A stretch of 64,000 bases of DNA, taken from positions 248,001 to 312,000 of the forward strand of contig NZ_LT707418.1 in NCBI RefSeq assembly GCF_900155585.1, read 5' to 3'. The notes under the pieces were generated by a model. That model saw nothing but the letters and a program-made list of their open reading frames with translations. It was not told the DNA's origin and ran no database searches. The position numbers were made by a program, and so were the translations under genes. This DNA is from Aedoeadaptatus urinae. Its GTDB lineage: Bacteria; Bacillota; Clostridia; Tissierellales; Peptoniphilaceae. Each line of letters begins with the position of its first letter. Positions within the stretch are counted from its first letter, which is position 1. Positions 18,142 to 26,592 of this stretch are shown here, piece by piece.

Positions 18142-19453
18142 TGGTGTCCTCCTGTTTTATCTTATCTAAATACGCGGCGAGCTTTTCTTCATAGCCTCGA
18201 TCCGTCGGTCGGTAATATGTTTTTTCTTCCATGTCCAAGGGTAGGTAGCGCTGCGGCACATAGCCCCCCGAATAATCGTGAGGGTAGCGATAGCCCTCGT
18301 GAGCGTCCATGGGCTGGTGCTGATCCCTTAAATAGGGCGGTATCACGGAGCCCACGCCCTTTTTTACGTCGCTCAGTGCCTCTCCAATAGCGAGGTAGCT
18401 TCGATTGCTCTTCGGTGCCGAGGCCAAATAGGCCGCCGTCTGCGCCAGGGGGATGCGCCCCTCGGGCATGCCGATAATACGAAGGGCTTCAAAGCACGCC
18501 ACGGCTAAATTCAGCGCGTGGGGATCCGCATTGGATATATCTTCCGAGGCGGAAATAATCATGCGGCGGGCGATGTACTCCGGCTCTTCGCCGGAATCCA
18601 GCATTTTTGCCAGGTAATAAATGGCCGCATCGGGATCCGACCCTCGAATGGATTTTATAAAGGCTGAAATCGTATCGTAGTGATTGTTTCCGTCCCGGTC
18701 GTAGCGCTGATTGTTCTTTAAAGACGAATCGGCCAGATCCTGTTTCGTAATATAAATGCTTCCGTCCGCTCCGGGCGGCGTGCTTAAGACCACGATCTCC
18801 AATAAATTTAAGGCGTATCTGCCGTCGCCGTGGCTCATGGCTATTAAGCTTTCAAGCGCGCCGTCTTCGAAGACGATGACATCTTTGCCGTAGCCCTTCT
18901 TCTCGTCCTTTAAGGCCCGCATCAAGAGCTTCTTCACGGCCTCATCGTCTAAGGGATAAAGCTGCACCACCTGAAGCCTGGAAAGCAGGGCGCCGTTGAC
19001 GTAAAAATAGGGATTTTCCGTGGTGGCCCCCATTAGAATGATCTTCCCCTTTTCCACATAAGGGAGCAACACGTCTTGTTGCGACTTATTGAAGCGGTGG
19101 ATTTCATCTAAAAATAAAATCGTCTCCAGGCCCTGTCCGCCCAAGCGGTCCTCGGCCTCCTCAAGCACCTTCCTGAGCTCTTTTACATTACTCGTCACGG
19201 CGCTTAAGGGCACGAAGGCCCGGTTGGATACATTGGCCATCATCTCGGCCAAGGTGGTCTTTCCGATGCCCGGTGGCCCGTAAAAAAGAAGAGAGGGCAT
19301 AAAGCCCGAGCGTATAAGCCGGTCGATGTACTTGCCCTTGCCCACAACGTGGTCCTGACCGACGTACTCATCCAAGGTCTTGGGCCGCATGCGCTGGGCC
19401 AGGGGGGCACTTTTTTCCAAATGATTTTCCGCTTGAAATGAAAATAAATCCAT
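18128..19453 (-). CDS. rarA: Replication-associated recombination protein RarA (MgsA)
   Basis: 441 aa AAA+ ATPase related to clamp-loader subunits, acting at stalled replication forks. Starts [19 protein letters not shown] and contains [16 protein letters not shown], Walker [16 protein letters not shown], Walker [13 protein letters not shown] and a sensor region [11 protein letters not shown]. The start at 19451-19453 lies 4 bases after the nrdR stop with a weak GAGG site; a longer upstream frame only overlaps nrdR. Overlaps asnS by 14 bases. Confidence 0.94.
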   Translation of the reverse strand: MDLFSFQAENHLEKSAPLAQRMRPKTLDEYVGQDHVVGKGKYIDRLIRSGFMPSLLFYGPPGIGKTTLAEMMANVSNRAFVPLSAVTSNVKELRKVLEEAEDRLGGQGLETILFLDEIHRFNKSQQDVLLPYVEKGKIILMGATTENPYFYVNGALLSRLQVVQLYPLDDEAVKKLLMRALKDEKKGYGKDVIVFEDGALESLIAMSHGDGRYALNLLEIVVLSTPPGADGSIYITKQDLADSSLKNNQRYDRDGNNHYDTISAFIKSIRGSDPDAAIYYLAKMLDSGEEPEYIARRMIISASEDISNADPHALNLAVACFEALRIIGMPEGRIPLAQTAAYLASAPKSNRSYLAIGEALSDVKKGVGSVIPPYLRDQHQPMDAHEGYRYPHDYSGGYVPQRYLPLDMEEKTYYRPTDRGYEEKLAAYLDKIKQEDTSGNS

Positions 19454-19457
19454 AGCC

Positions 19458-19919
19458 TCAATCCGTTTTCTTTTTGCGTAGCTCTTCCAGCTCCGCCATA
19501 AAGCTGTCGATGTCCTGGAAGCGCCGGTAAACGGAGGCGAAGCGGACGTAGGCCACTTCATCTAAGTCCTTGAGACGCTCTAAAATCATTTCACCGATTT
19601 CCTCCGACGAAATTTGCTTCACCATTTTCGCTTCCAAGGTCATTTCGATATCGTCCACCACTTTTTCCATGGCCTCCAAGGAGACGGGACGCTTTTCACA
19701 GGATTTTATCAGCCCTTTAAGGATCTTGTTTCGGTCGAAGACCTCGATCCCGCCGCTTTTTTTCTTGACGGTCATGGGCACTACTTCTACCTGCTCGTAG
19801 GTCGTGAATCGTCTGCCGCAGGACATGCATTGCCGTCTGCGCCGTATAGAGGCGCCTTCCTCCGTTGGCCGGGAGTCGACGACTTTCGATTCTAAATGTT
19901 GACAGTAGGGACAGCGCAT
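19458..19919 (-). CDS. nrdR: Transcriptional repressor NrdR
   Basis: 153 aa repressor of ribonucleotide reductase genes. N-terminal zinc ribbon ([16 protein letters not shown] then CMSCGRRF) followed by an ATP-cone domain ([19 protein letters not shown]) that senses ATP/dATP. Very good AGGAGGTG ribosome site, located inside the U tract that ends the ftsZ terminator, so a promoter for this gene is not obvious in the 54-base gap. In many clostridia nrdR follows ftsZ and the sporulation sigma genes; here those are absent. Confidence 0.96.
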   Translation of the reverse strand: MRCPYCQHLESKVVDSRPTEEGASIRRRRQCMSCGRRFTTYEQVEVVPMTVKKKSGGIEVFDRNKILKGLIKSCEKRPVSLEAMEKVVDDIEMTLEAKMVKQISSEEIGEMILERLKDLDEVAYVRFASVYRRFQDIDSFMAELEELRKKKTD

Positions 19920-19931
19920 GATTCACCTCCT

Positions 19932-19964
19932 AAAAAAGAAAAGACGTATCCCAAAGGATACGTC
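19932..19964 (-). terminator. Terminator of the ftsZ transcript
   Basis: GACGTATCC (19943-19951) pairs with GGATACGTC (19956-19964), 4-base loop, followed on the minus strand by TTTTCTTTTTT. Strong rho-independent terminator 10 bases after ftsZ; its U tract runs straight into the nrdR ribosome site. Confidence 0.9.
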
Positions 19965-19973
19965 AAAAATCTC

Positions 19974-21065
19974 TTATCTCATTCTGCGAAGAAAATCCGG
20001 GATATTTAACTCGTCATCCTTATTTCTTTTGGCGGATCCGGTTTTCTCTTCTTTTTTATCGTCGCCCGATCCGACAAAGCTCTTCCCTGCTTTTTTCGGT
20101 TGATTGTCTTCGTCGTCGCCGAATTCCGTGGCGATGACCGTAATCTTCACTTGATCTTTCAAGGACTCGTCGATACCGGCACCGAAGATGATGTTGGCTT
20201 CTTCGTCGACGGTGGAGCGAATTAAATCGGCCGCTTCGTTCATTTCAAACATACCTAAGTCGTTGCCTGCCGTAATATTTAAGAGAACCGACTTGGCGCC
20301 TTCGATGGATGTTTCCAATAAGGGGCTTTCCACGGCGTTTCTGGCTGCTTCCGTAGCGCGATCGTCGCCGGATGCATAGCCGATGCCCATGTGAGCGATG
20401 CCCTTGTCGTGCATAACGGTCTTCACATCGGCAAAGTCCAGGTTAATGACATTGGGAACGCTGATTAATTCGGAGATCCCTTGAATACCTTGTTTTAGTA
20501 CCTCATCGGCCATTTGGAAGGCTTGAGAGAAGGTGGTCTTCTTATCGGAAATGCTGAACAGGCGATCGTTGGGAATAATAACCAGTGTGTCGACCTTGCC
20601 CTTTAATTCGTCGATGCCTTTAATCGCTTGTTTCATGCGACGAGCACCTTCAAAAGCGAAGGGACGGGTAACCACACCGACGGTCAGGGCGTTTAATTCC
20701 TTGGCGACATCGGCGATAATCGGCGCTGCACCGGTTCCGGTACCGCCGCCCATGCCGGCCGTAATGAATACCATGTCCGCACCTTGCAGTGCTTCTCTGA
20801 TTTCATCCAGGCTTTCTTCGGCGGATTGTTCGCCGATTGCAGGATCGGCGCCGGCGCCTAAGCCTTTGGTAACTTTTTCGCCGATTTGAATTTTCGTTTC
20901 AGCCAGGGAATTTTTTAAGGCTTGACGATCCGTGTTGACGGCAATAAATTCGACACCCTTAACGCCTGCACTGATCATGCGGTTGACGGCGTTGTTTCCG
21001 CCGCCGCCGATACCGGCTACTTTTATTTTTGCAAATTCTTCGTGATCCATATCAAAATCCAACAT
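19974..21065 (-). CDS. ftsZ: Cell division GTPase FtsZ
   Basis: 363 aa tubulin homologue that forms the Z ring. GTP-binding [12 protein letters not shown], tubulin signature [13 protein letters not shown], the T7 loop region [12 protein letters not shown], and the conserved C-terminal peptide [14 protein letters not shown] for binding FtsA/SepF-type partners, joined by a short charged linker. Has its own promoter with an inverted repeat over the -35 box. The gene at the end of the dcw cluster; no ftsA precedes it, so another membrane tether such as SepF is expected elsewhere. Confidence 0.98.
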   Translation of the reverse strand: MLDFDMDHEEFAKIKVAGIGGGGNNAVNRMISAGVKGVEFIAVNTDRQALKNSLAETKIQIGEKVTKGLGAGADPAIGEQSAEESLDEIREALQGADMVFITAGMGGGTGTGAAPIIADVAKELNALTVGVVTRPFAFEGARRMKQAIKGIDELKGKVDTLVIIPNDRLFSISDKKTTFSQAFQMADEVLKQGIQGISELISVPNVINLDFADVKTVMHDKGIAHMGIGYASGDDRATEAARNAVESPLLETSIEGAKSVLLNITAGNDLGMFEMNEAADLIRSTVDEEANIIFGAGIDESLKDQVKITVIATEFGDDEDNQPKKAGKSFVGSGDDKKEEKTGSAKRNKDDELNIPDFLRRMR

Positions 21066-21119
21066 ATAACTCCTCCTACTCGCGCACGATGGCCCTTTAA
21101 GATCATATCAATTTATTCT

Positions 21120-21148
21120 ATTTTATAGACAAACCGCGTACAAGTCAA
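21120..21148 (-). promoter_or_regulatory. Sigma-A promoter of ftsZ
   Basis: TTGACT (21143-21148), 17-base spacer, TAAAAT (21120-21125) on the minus strand, about 55 bases before the ftsZ ATG (RBS AGGAGG). Confidence 0.85.
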
Positions 21149-21160
21149 GACAACTTGACT
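21143..21160. promoter_or_regulatory. 7-4-7 inverted repeat over the ftsZ -35 box
   Basis: AGTCAAG-ACAA-CTTGACT is a perfect palindrome with a 4-base gap. One arm contains the -35 hexamer. No U tract follows on either strand, so it is more like a dimeric repressor site than a terminator. No cognate regulator can be named. Confidence 0.55.
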
Positions 21161-21172
21161 CCTCTACCTATC

Positions 21173-22111
21173 TTATTCAGCGGTATTGGCGGAATTTGTA
21201 TCCGCCTTTTTACCCTCATCAGCATTCGATGCATTCTTCGATGCTTTTTTCTTCTTTGTCTTCTTGTCTTTTTTGTCCGCGGCGGAATCTTTTTCCTTCT
21301 CATGCATGTCTGTGCTCTCATCGCCTTCGGTCTCTTCATCCTCTAAGGACGAGGGCTTCACCGCCACGGGATGATCGCCTTGGTCTAAGTAGATTTCCCG
21401 ATAATCTTCGTTTTTCGCCTTCATTTCTTTGCGGATTTCTTCCAGCTGTTTGGTCTTGTATTCCGCATCGTCGAAGCTGAGAATGTGAACCATGGTTCCG
21501 TCGGAAAAAGCGATGCGCATGCCCCGATCTAAAATGGAAACCGTGTGAATGTCCTTTTTCATCGGCGATGCAAACAGGGTCTTGATCATGTGAATCTTTT
21601 TCCCGTTCCCCGTGCTTTTAAAGGCCGCCTGCCCCAATCGAACGCCTTCGGTGACAAGACCTGTGATCTTCGGCATGTTTGGATTGTAGGAACGGGTTTT
21701 TTCCAAGGCCTTAAAATCGTCGTTGACGAGAATATAGCCCTCGCCGCTGTAAAGCTGCGCGAAGGGTTTTTCCTCGTCGATTTTTATGGTCAGGGTATGA
21801 GGAAAGTTTAAACCGATGGTCGCCTCTTTCACATAGGGCATTTGCTCCAGGCGATTTTTCAAACGACCCTTGTTCAAGCGAAAATAGCTTTTCCCTCTGG
21901 ATTCCTCGGCGATTTTCACGACGGCATTTTTCGACACGGCCTTCGTCCCCGTGACGCGCACATCGGTTAAGGCCGTCATGGAGGAAAAGGCGAAGAGGCC
22001 GCTGCCGATGATGGCAAGCAAGACGACTACCAAGGCGATGCGGCGATTTCTGTATTTTCGCCTCAGCCTTTGTTTGCGAGATGTTTTTCTTCTTTGCTTC
22101 GTCGGTTTCAT
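21173..22111 (-). CDS. ftsQ: Cell division protein FtsQ/DivIB
   Basis: 312 aa bitopic divisome protein. A basic cytoplasmic N-terminus (about residues 1-25) and one membrane segment (IALVVVLLAIIGSGLFAFSS) are followed by an extracellular POTRA domain (LTDVRVTGTKAVSKNAVVK) and FtsQ core. The last 55 residues form an unusual Lys/Asp/Glu-rich low-complexity tail facing outside the membrane. It bridges FtsZ-side proteins to FtsL and the septal PBP. The ATG overlaps the murG stop as ATGA. Confidence 0.9.
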   Translation of the reverse strand: MKPTKQRRKTSRKQRLRRKYRNRRIALVVVLLAIIGSGLFAFSSMTALTDVRVTGTKAVSKNAVVKIAEESRGKSYFRLNKGRLKNRLEQMPYVKEATIGLNFPHTLTIKIDEEKPFAQLYSGEGYILVNDDFKALEKTRSYNPNMPKITGLVTEGVRLGQAAFKSTGNGKKIHMIKTLFASPMKKDIHTVSILDRGMRIAFSDGTMVHILSFDDAEYKTKQLEEIRKEMKAKNEDYREIYLDQGDHPVAVKPSSLEDEETEGDESTDMHEKEKDSAADKKDKKTKKKKASKNASNADEGKKADTNSANTAE

Positions 22112-23205
22112 GATCTGACAAGTCCTATGATACCCTCGGCGATGGCGTCGGTGCCCTTGGTGTTGACCATGTGCAAGGCATTGGCGCCCATTTCCCGCCG
22201 CATTTCTTCGTTGTCTAAAAGATTTTCAATGGCTTGCAAAAGAACGTGGCCGTTTAATTCATCTTCTTCGATGACCACTGCCGCCTCGGATTTTTTATAG
22301 CTCATGGCGTTGTGATACTGGTGATTGCCCGCCGTGTAGGCCTTGGGAATCAAAATGGAAGGCAAGTGCATGGCGCTGATTTCCGCCAAGGTCATGGCCG
22401 ATGAAGATGCCACTACCAGATCGGCGACGGCCAGGTACTCGGGAATTTGATGGGAGTAATCCAGCACCGTGTAGGACTCGTCGTCTACTTGGCTCATTCG
22501 TTTGATGAAGTCGTCGTAATGCTCCTTCCCCGTAATGTGGACTAAGTGGAAGCTCAGGCTCGGATGCTTTTTCATAATTTCAAGCACCGCTTCATTCGTC
22601 GATTCCTGACCGCCGCTTCCGCCGAAGGAAAGCACCAACGGCTTATCCAAATTGTAGCCCACTGCTTCTCTTCCTGCCTCTTCGTCGATTTTTTCGAAGG
22701 TCGATCGAATGGGATTGCCGGTGTAAAGCTTTTTCGTATGCTCCGGAAAGTACTTTTCCGCTTCCTTGAAGCTGTAGGCAATGAGATCCACCCTTTTTGC
22801 CAAGAGGCGATTGGTCTTGCCGGGGTAGGCATTTTGCTCTTGGATCACCGTTTTAATGCCTCTGCCCTGTGCCTTTAAGACGATGGGCGCGCAAACATAA
22901 CCGCCGGTACCGACGACGACGTCAGGCCGAAAGTCCTTTAAGATCCTCCCCGCATCGTGCAGACCGTGGATCAATTCCACCATGGTAAGGACGGAATCTT
23001 TATTGATCTTCTTTCTGGGAAAGCCTTTAATGTGCACCGGAGCAAAGGGGATGTGGTAGGCTGCCGCCAATTCCTCTTCCATACTGTCTTTTTTCCCCAC
23101 GTACAGAAATTCGATGGCGTCTACCTTTTTTTCCAAAGCTTCTTTTATGGCGAGGGCCGGATAAATATGACCGCCGGTGCCGCCGCCGGACAATATAACT
23201 CTCAA
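22108..23205 (-). CDS. murG: MurG (lipid II synthase)
   Basis: 365 aa GT28 glycosyltransferase adding GlcNAc from UDP-GlcNAc to lipid I at the inner membrane face. N-terminal glycine loop SGGGTGGHIYPALAIKEAL, membrane-contact patch, VVGTGGYVCAP, and C-terminal LSFGGSGGQESTNEA and SSSAMTLAEISAMHLPSIL. Overlaps ftsW and ftsQ by 4 bases each. In most dcw clusters murC follows murG; here ftsQ follows directly. Confidence 0.97.
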   Translation of the reverse strand: MRVILSGGGTGGHIYPALAIKEALEKKVDAIEFLYVGKKDSMEEELAAAYHIPFAPVHIKGFPRKKINKDSVLTMVELIHGLHDAGRILKDFRPDVVVGTGGYVCAPIVLKAQGRGIKTVIQEQNAYPGKTNRLLAKRVDLIAYSFKEAEKYFPEHTKKLYTGNPIRSTFEKIDEEAGREAVGYNLDKPLVLSFGGSGGQESTNEAVLEIMKKHPSLSFHLVHITGKEHYDDFIKRMSQVDDESYTVLDYSHQIPEYLAVADLVVASSSAMTLAEISAMHLPSILIPKAYTAGNHQYHNAMSYKKSEAAVVIEEDELNGHVLLQAIENLLDNEEMRREMGANALHMVNTKGTDAIAEGIIGLVRS

Positions 23206-24299
23206 TGTGATTCTCCTTTCCTCGATAATCTGAGCAATATGCCGCTCATGGCCATGACGAAAACGAGGGCCGTTCCCCCGAAGGATATATAGGGCAAGGT
23301 CAAACCGGTGACGGGCAGAATTCCCGCGGCCACGCCCATATTGAAAAAGGCTTGAAAGCCGATGGAGAGAAAAATCCCCGTGGCGATCAGTTTTTCATAG
23401 AGGCCCTTTTGTTTCAGCGCCGTTAAAAAGCCGCGTTGAACGAACAGAGCAAAGAGACCGATGACGATGGTGGTTCCGATAAAGCCGAACTCTTCGCCGA
23501 TCACGGCAAAGATAAAGTCGTTGTAGGCCTCGGGCAGGCGGTTAAAGACTTCGTGGGAGCGGAAGTAGCCGATTCCCTTCACCGATCCCGTGCCCATGGC
23601 GTAGAGGGAGTTGGCCAGCTGCCAGTCGGTATTGCCGATGTCGTCAAAGGGATGCAAAAAGGACGTGAGCCGCTTCATGCGATAAGGCACGCGGAAGACG
23701 AAAAAGTACATCACCGCGAGGCCCATAGAAAGGATGCTGACGAGCTCGGCAAAATTCATGCCGGAGATGAAAAACATTCCCAAAAGACTGATGGCGATAA
23801 CCATGGCGGATGAGAAGTCTTCCTTCATAACGATGACGACGGACAGGCCGATCACCGTGACGATGGGAAGAAAGCCTCCCTTTCGCCTATTCCCCCTGTG
23901 GAGCACCAGCAAATTCGCCGTGTAAAAAATAGAGGCGTACTTTAAAATGTCCGAAGGCATAAACTGGATGTGTGTCCCCGGGATTAAAAGCCAGCGGGTG
24001 GCACCGTTGACGTTGACGCCCAGGGATGTGTATAGGGCGGCACAAAGGACCATGCCCAAAGCCCAGGCGGGAAAGGCAAAGCGCTGAAAGGCTTTTAGTG
24101 GCACCACATAACAAACGCCGCCGGCAGCGAGTCCTACGACGAGAAAAATAAGATGCCGTTTAAAAAAATAGGTGCCGTCGCCGTATTTCGTCAGGCCGGT
24201 TGTAAACGAACTGGACGCCACCATAAAGACGCCGATAACGAGAAGTAATGCAATGGCGATGAACAGGGGCGGATCAGCATATTTTCGGATTCGTTCCAT
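23202..24299 (-). CDS. ftsW: FtsW (SEDS peptidoglycan glycosyltransferase)
   Basis: 365 aa SEDS-family membrane protein with about ten transmembrane segments. Typical features: MVASSSF in segment 1, KRHLIFLVVGL, GATRWL and HIQFMPSDILKYASIFY, FNRLPEAYNDFIFAVIGEEFG and the final LPYISFGGTALV. Polymerises lipid II at the septum with the class B PBP encoded upstream. FtsW is favoured over RodA because of its place between murD and murG. Confidence 0.93.
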   Translation of the reverse strand: MERIRKYADPPLFIAIALLLVIGVFMVASSSFTTGLTKYGDGTYFFKRHLIFLVVGLAAGGVCYVVPLKAFQRFAFPAWALGMVLCAALYTSLGVNVNGATRWLLIPGTHIQFMPSDILKYASIFYTANLLVLHRGNRRKGGFLPIVTVIGLSVVIVMKEDFSSAMVIAISLLGMFFISGMNFAELVSILSMGLAVMYFFVFRVPYRMKRLTSFLHPFDDIGNTDWQLANSLYAMGTGSVKGIGYFRSHEVFNRLPEAYNDFIFAVIGEEFGFIGTTIVIGLFALFVQRGFLTALKQKGLYEKLIATGIFLSIGFQAFFNMGVAAGILPVTGLTLPYISFGGTALVFVMAMSGILLRLSRKGESH

Positions 24300-24306
24300 G
24301 ATTTAA

Positions 24307-25620
24307 TCAGCTCCGTCTCTCCCTTACGATTTCTTTAAATTCATCGCCGCGCACTCTGTAATTGGGGAATTGATCCCATGAGGCACAGGCCGGAGAAAGC
24401 AACACCGCTTCTCCCTCCACGGCTCGATCCATGGCCGCTTCCGTGGCCTCTTTCATGGTTTCGTATTCCGATACATTCTTTATACCGGCATCCTTTGCCT
24501 CTTCCTTGATGACGGCTTTCGTCGCGCCGAAAACATAGAGGCCGGTAATGGCGGCGGCGTGCTTTTCAAAAAGGGCTTTAAAGTCGCTGCCCTTGTCGAA
24601 GCCCCCTGCCAAAAGGTGAATGGGCTTCGTCAAACTGGCCAAGGCCACGTCGGTGGAATCGGGATTGGTTCCCTTGGAGTCGTTATAGTAATCGACGCCG
24701 TCAATGGTGTCCACGTATTCCATGCGGTGGCTGACGCCGCGGTAGTTCATGAGCGTATTTTTAATGGACGCCACATCCACGCCGAGAACGTAGGCGCAAA
24801 GGGCGGCTTCCAAGGCATTGCGCACATTGTGATCGCCGACTAAAAGCATGTCGGAGCGCTTCATCAAGGGAATGTGCTCGCCATCGTGAGACAAATAAAG
24901 CAGGTCCTGATCCTTGTAGGCGCCGTCCTGTTGGATAGGCGTCGTGCTGACAACCAAGGCGCGATCCAGCTCCTCGCCGATCATAGACAGGTAGGGATCG
25001 TCGATATTTAAAATAAGTACGTCGGAAGAATCTTGATTGGCAAAGACTTTTTCTTTGCTCATGCGGTAAGCTTCCACGGATTTATGATGATCCAGATGGT
25101 CTTCCGTAATATTGGTTAAGATAGCCACCTTCGGTTTGAAATCCAAGGTGGTTTCCAATTGAAAGCTGGAGCATTCGATGACTAAGTAATCGTCTTTCTT
25201 CGCCCGCTTCGCCAGAGGCAGTACGCCGACGCCGATATTGCCGCCCACATAGGCGACCTTTCCGCCGTCGATGAGCAGGTGGTAAAGAAGATCCGTCGTC
25301 GTGGTCTTTCCGTTGGTTCCCGTAATGGCGATAAAGTTTTCGCATTCGGAGATGCGGTAAGCCAATTCGATATCGGAAATAACGGGGACTTTTCTTTCCT
25401 CAAGCTCCGGCAGCAAGCCGCTATCCAGAGGGATGCCCGGGCTCTTCACGACAAAATCCACGGCCTGGCCGTCGTAAAAGGGAAACTCTTCTTCCAGCAG
25501 ATCCACGCGGGCCTTATCGTCGTCGTAAACGTAAAGCTCATTCTCGTCCTTTAAGGCGTCGATGGCACTCATGCCCGTAGTTCCTAATCCGTATATTAAA
25601 ATTTTCTTATTTTTCATCAT
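24307..25620 (-). CDS. murD: UDP-N-acetylmuramoyl-L-alanine:D-glutamate ligase
   Basis: 437 aa Mur ligase adding D-Glu to UDP-MurNAc-L-Ala in the cytoplasm. Rossmann-like start ILIYGLGTTGMSAIDAL, ATP loop ITGTNGKTTTTDLLYHLL, ECSSFQLETT, TNITEDHLDHH and NDSKGTNPDS. The gene begins MM; the second ATG (25615-25617) has the better spacing to AGGAG. Six bases after mraY. The preceding and following ligases MurC, MurE and MurF are not in the window. Confidence 0.97.
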   Translation of the reverse strand: MMKNKKILIYGLGTTGMSAIDALKDENELYVYDDDKARVDLLEEEFPFYDGQAVDFVVKSPGIPLDSGLLPELEERKVPVISDIELAYRISECENFIAITGTNGKTTTTDLLYHLLIDGGKVAYVGGNIGVGVLPLAKRAKKDDYLVIECSSFQLETTLDFKPKVAILTNITEDHLDHHKSVEAYRMSKEKVFANQDSSDVLILNIDDPYLSMIGEELDRALVVSTTPIQQDGAYKDQDLLYLSHDGEHIPLMKRSDMLLVGDHNVRNALEAALCAYVLGVDVASIKNTLMNYRGVSHRMEYVDTIDGVDYYNDSKGTNPDSTDVALASLTKPIHLLAGGFDKGSDFKALFEKHAAAITGLYVFGATKAVIKEEAKDAGIKNVSEYETMKEATEAAMDRAVEGEAVLLSPACASWDQFPNYRVRGDEFKEIVRERRS

Positions 25621-25626
25621 GCGCTC

Positions 25627-26586
25627 CTAAAAAACCAAGAAATAACTTATGATGCAAAGGATCAGCTCCACCGCGCCGAACATGGCGACGATTTGAACTT
25701 CCTTCATCCCCTTTTGTTCAAAGTGGTGATGAATGGGGCTCATAAGAAATATTCGCTTTCCCCTCGTTTTAAAGGAGATCACTTGCAAAATAACGGACAG
25801 GGTTTCGATAAAGTAAATGCCGCCGCAAATGGGAAGCAACAAAGGCAGATTGAGCAGAATGGCGATGGCTACCACGGCGCCGCCCAGCGCCAAGGAACCG
25901 GTGTCTCCCATAAACACTTTGGCGGGGTATTTGTTGTAAAACAAAAATCCCAACAGGCCGCCGGCGAGGACGAGGCAGAACAGGGCGACGGAGGTCCGTC
26001 CCATTTTTGCACTGATTAAGGCAAAAAACAGCATGAGTATAGTGGTGACCGTAGAGGACAAACCGTCCAAACCGTCGGTTAGATTCACGGAATTCACCGT
26101 GCCTACGACGACGAAAATAATAAAGGGAATGAAGAACATGCCGAAGTCTACCGGCCGCATGGTCCCCGGCAGGTGGACGGCAGTGGTCAGGTGTTCGGAA
26201 TTGACGATGAGAAAATAGAGCAGAACGGCGATAAATATCTGCGCCAGCAGCTTTTGCAGCGCCGTAAAGCCCAGATTTCTCTTGTTGACGACTTTGATAT
26301 AGTCGTCGATAAAGCCCACGAGACCGAAACCGAAGGTGGAGATGAAAAGAACCGCCACCTCGTAAGTCATATTGCCGGTAAGAATCGTCCCGAGAAGGGC
26401 TGCCGTCAGAAAGATCACGCCGCCGATGGTCGGCGTGCCTGCCTTCGACAAATGGCTCTGAGGCCCGTCTTCACGTATTTCCTGTCCTGCGTGCAGTTTT
26501 CTTAACATGGGAATGAAAATCCTACCACCGATCATGGCGAGAATCCACCCAATGGCCAGACTCATTAGTCCTGTGCCTATGCTCAT
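25627..26586 (-). CDS. mraY: Phospho-N-acetylmuramoyl-pentapeptide transferase MraY
   Basis: 319 aa polytopic enzyme that makes lipid I from UDP-MurNAc-pentapeptide and undecaprenyl phosphate. About ten membrane segments; catalytic motifs GFIDDYIKVVNKRN, NSVNLTDGLDGL and SPIHHHFEQKGMKE are complete. Starts 6 bases after the pbpB stop with AAGGAG upstream. Confidence 0.98.
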   Translation of the reverse strand: MSIGTGLMSLAIGWILAMIGGRIFIPMLRKLHAGQEIREDGPQSHLSKAGTPTIGGVIFLTAALLGTILTGNMTYEVAVLFISTFGFGLVGFIDDYIKVVNKRNLGFTALQKLLAQIFIAVLLYFLIVNSEHLTTAVHLPGTMRPVDFGMFFIPFIIFVVVGTVNSVNLTDGLDGLSSTVTTILMLFFALISAKMGRTSVALFCLVLAGGLLGFLFYNKYPAKVFMGDTGSLALGGAVVAIAILLNLPLLLPICGGIYFIETLSVILQVISFKTRGKRIFLMSPIHHHFEQKGMKEVQIVAMFGAVELILCIISYFLVF

Positions 26587-26592
26587 ACTTGC

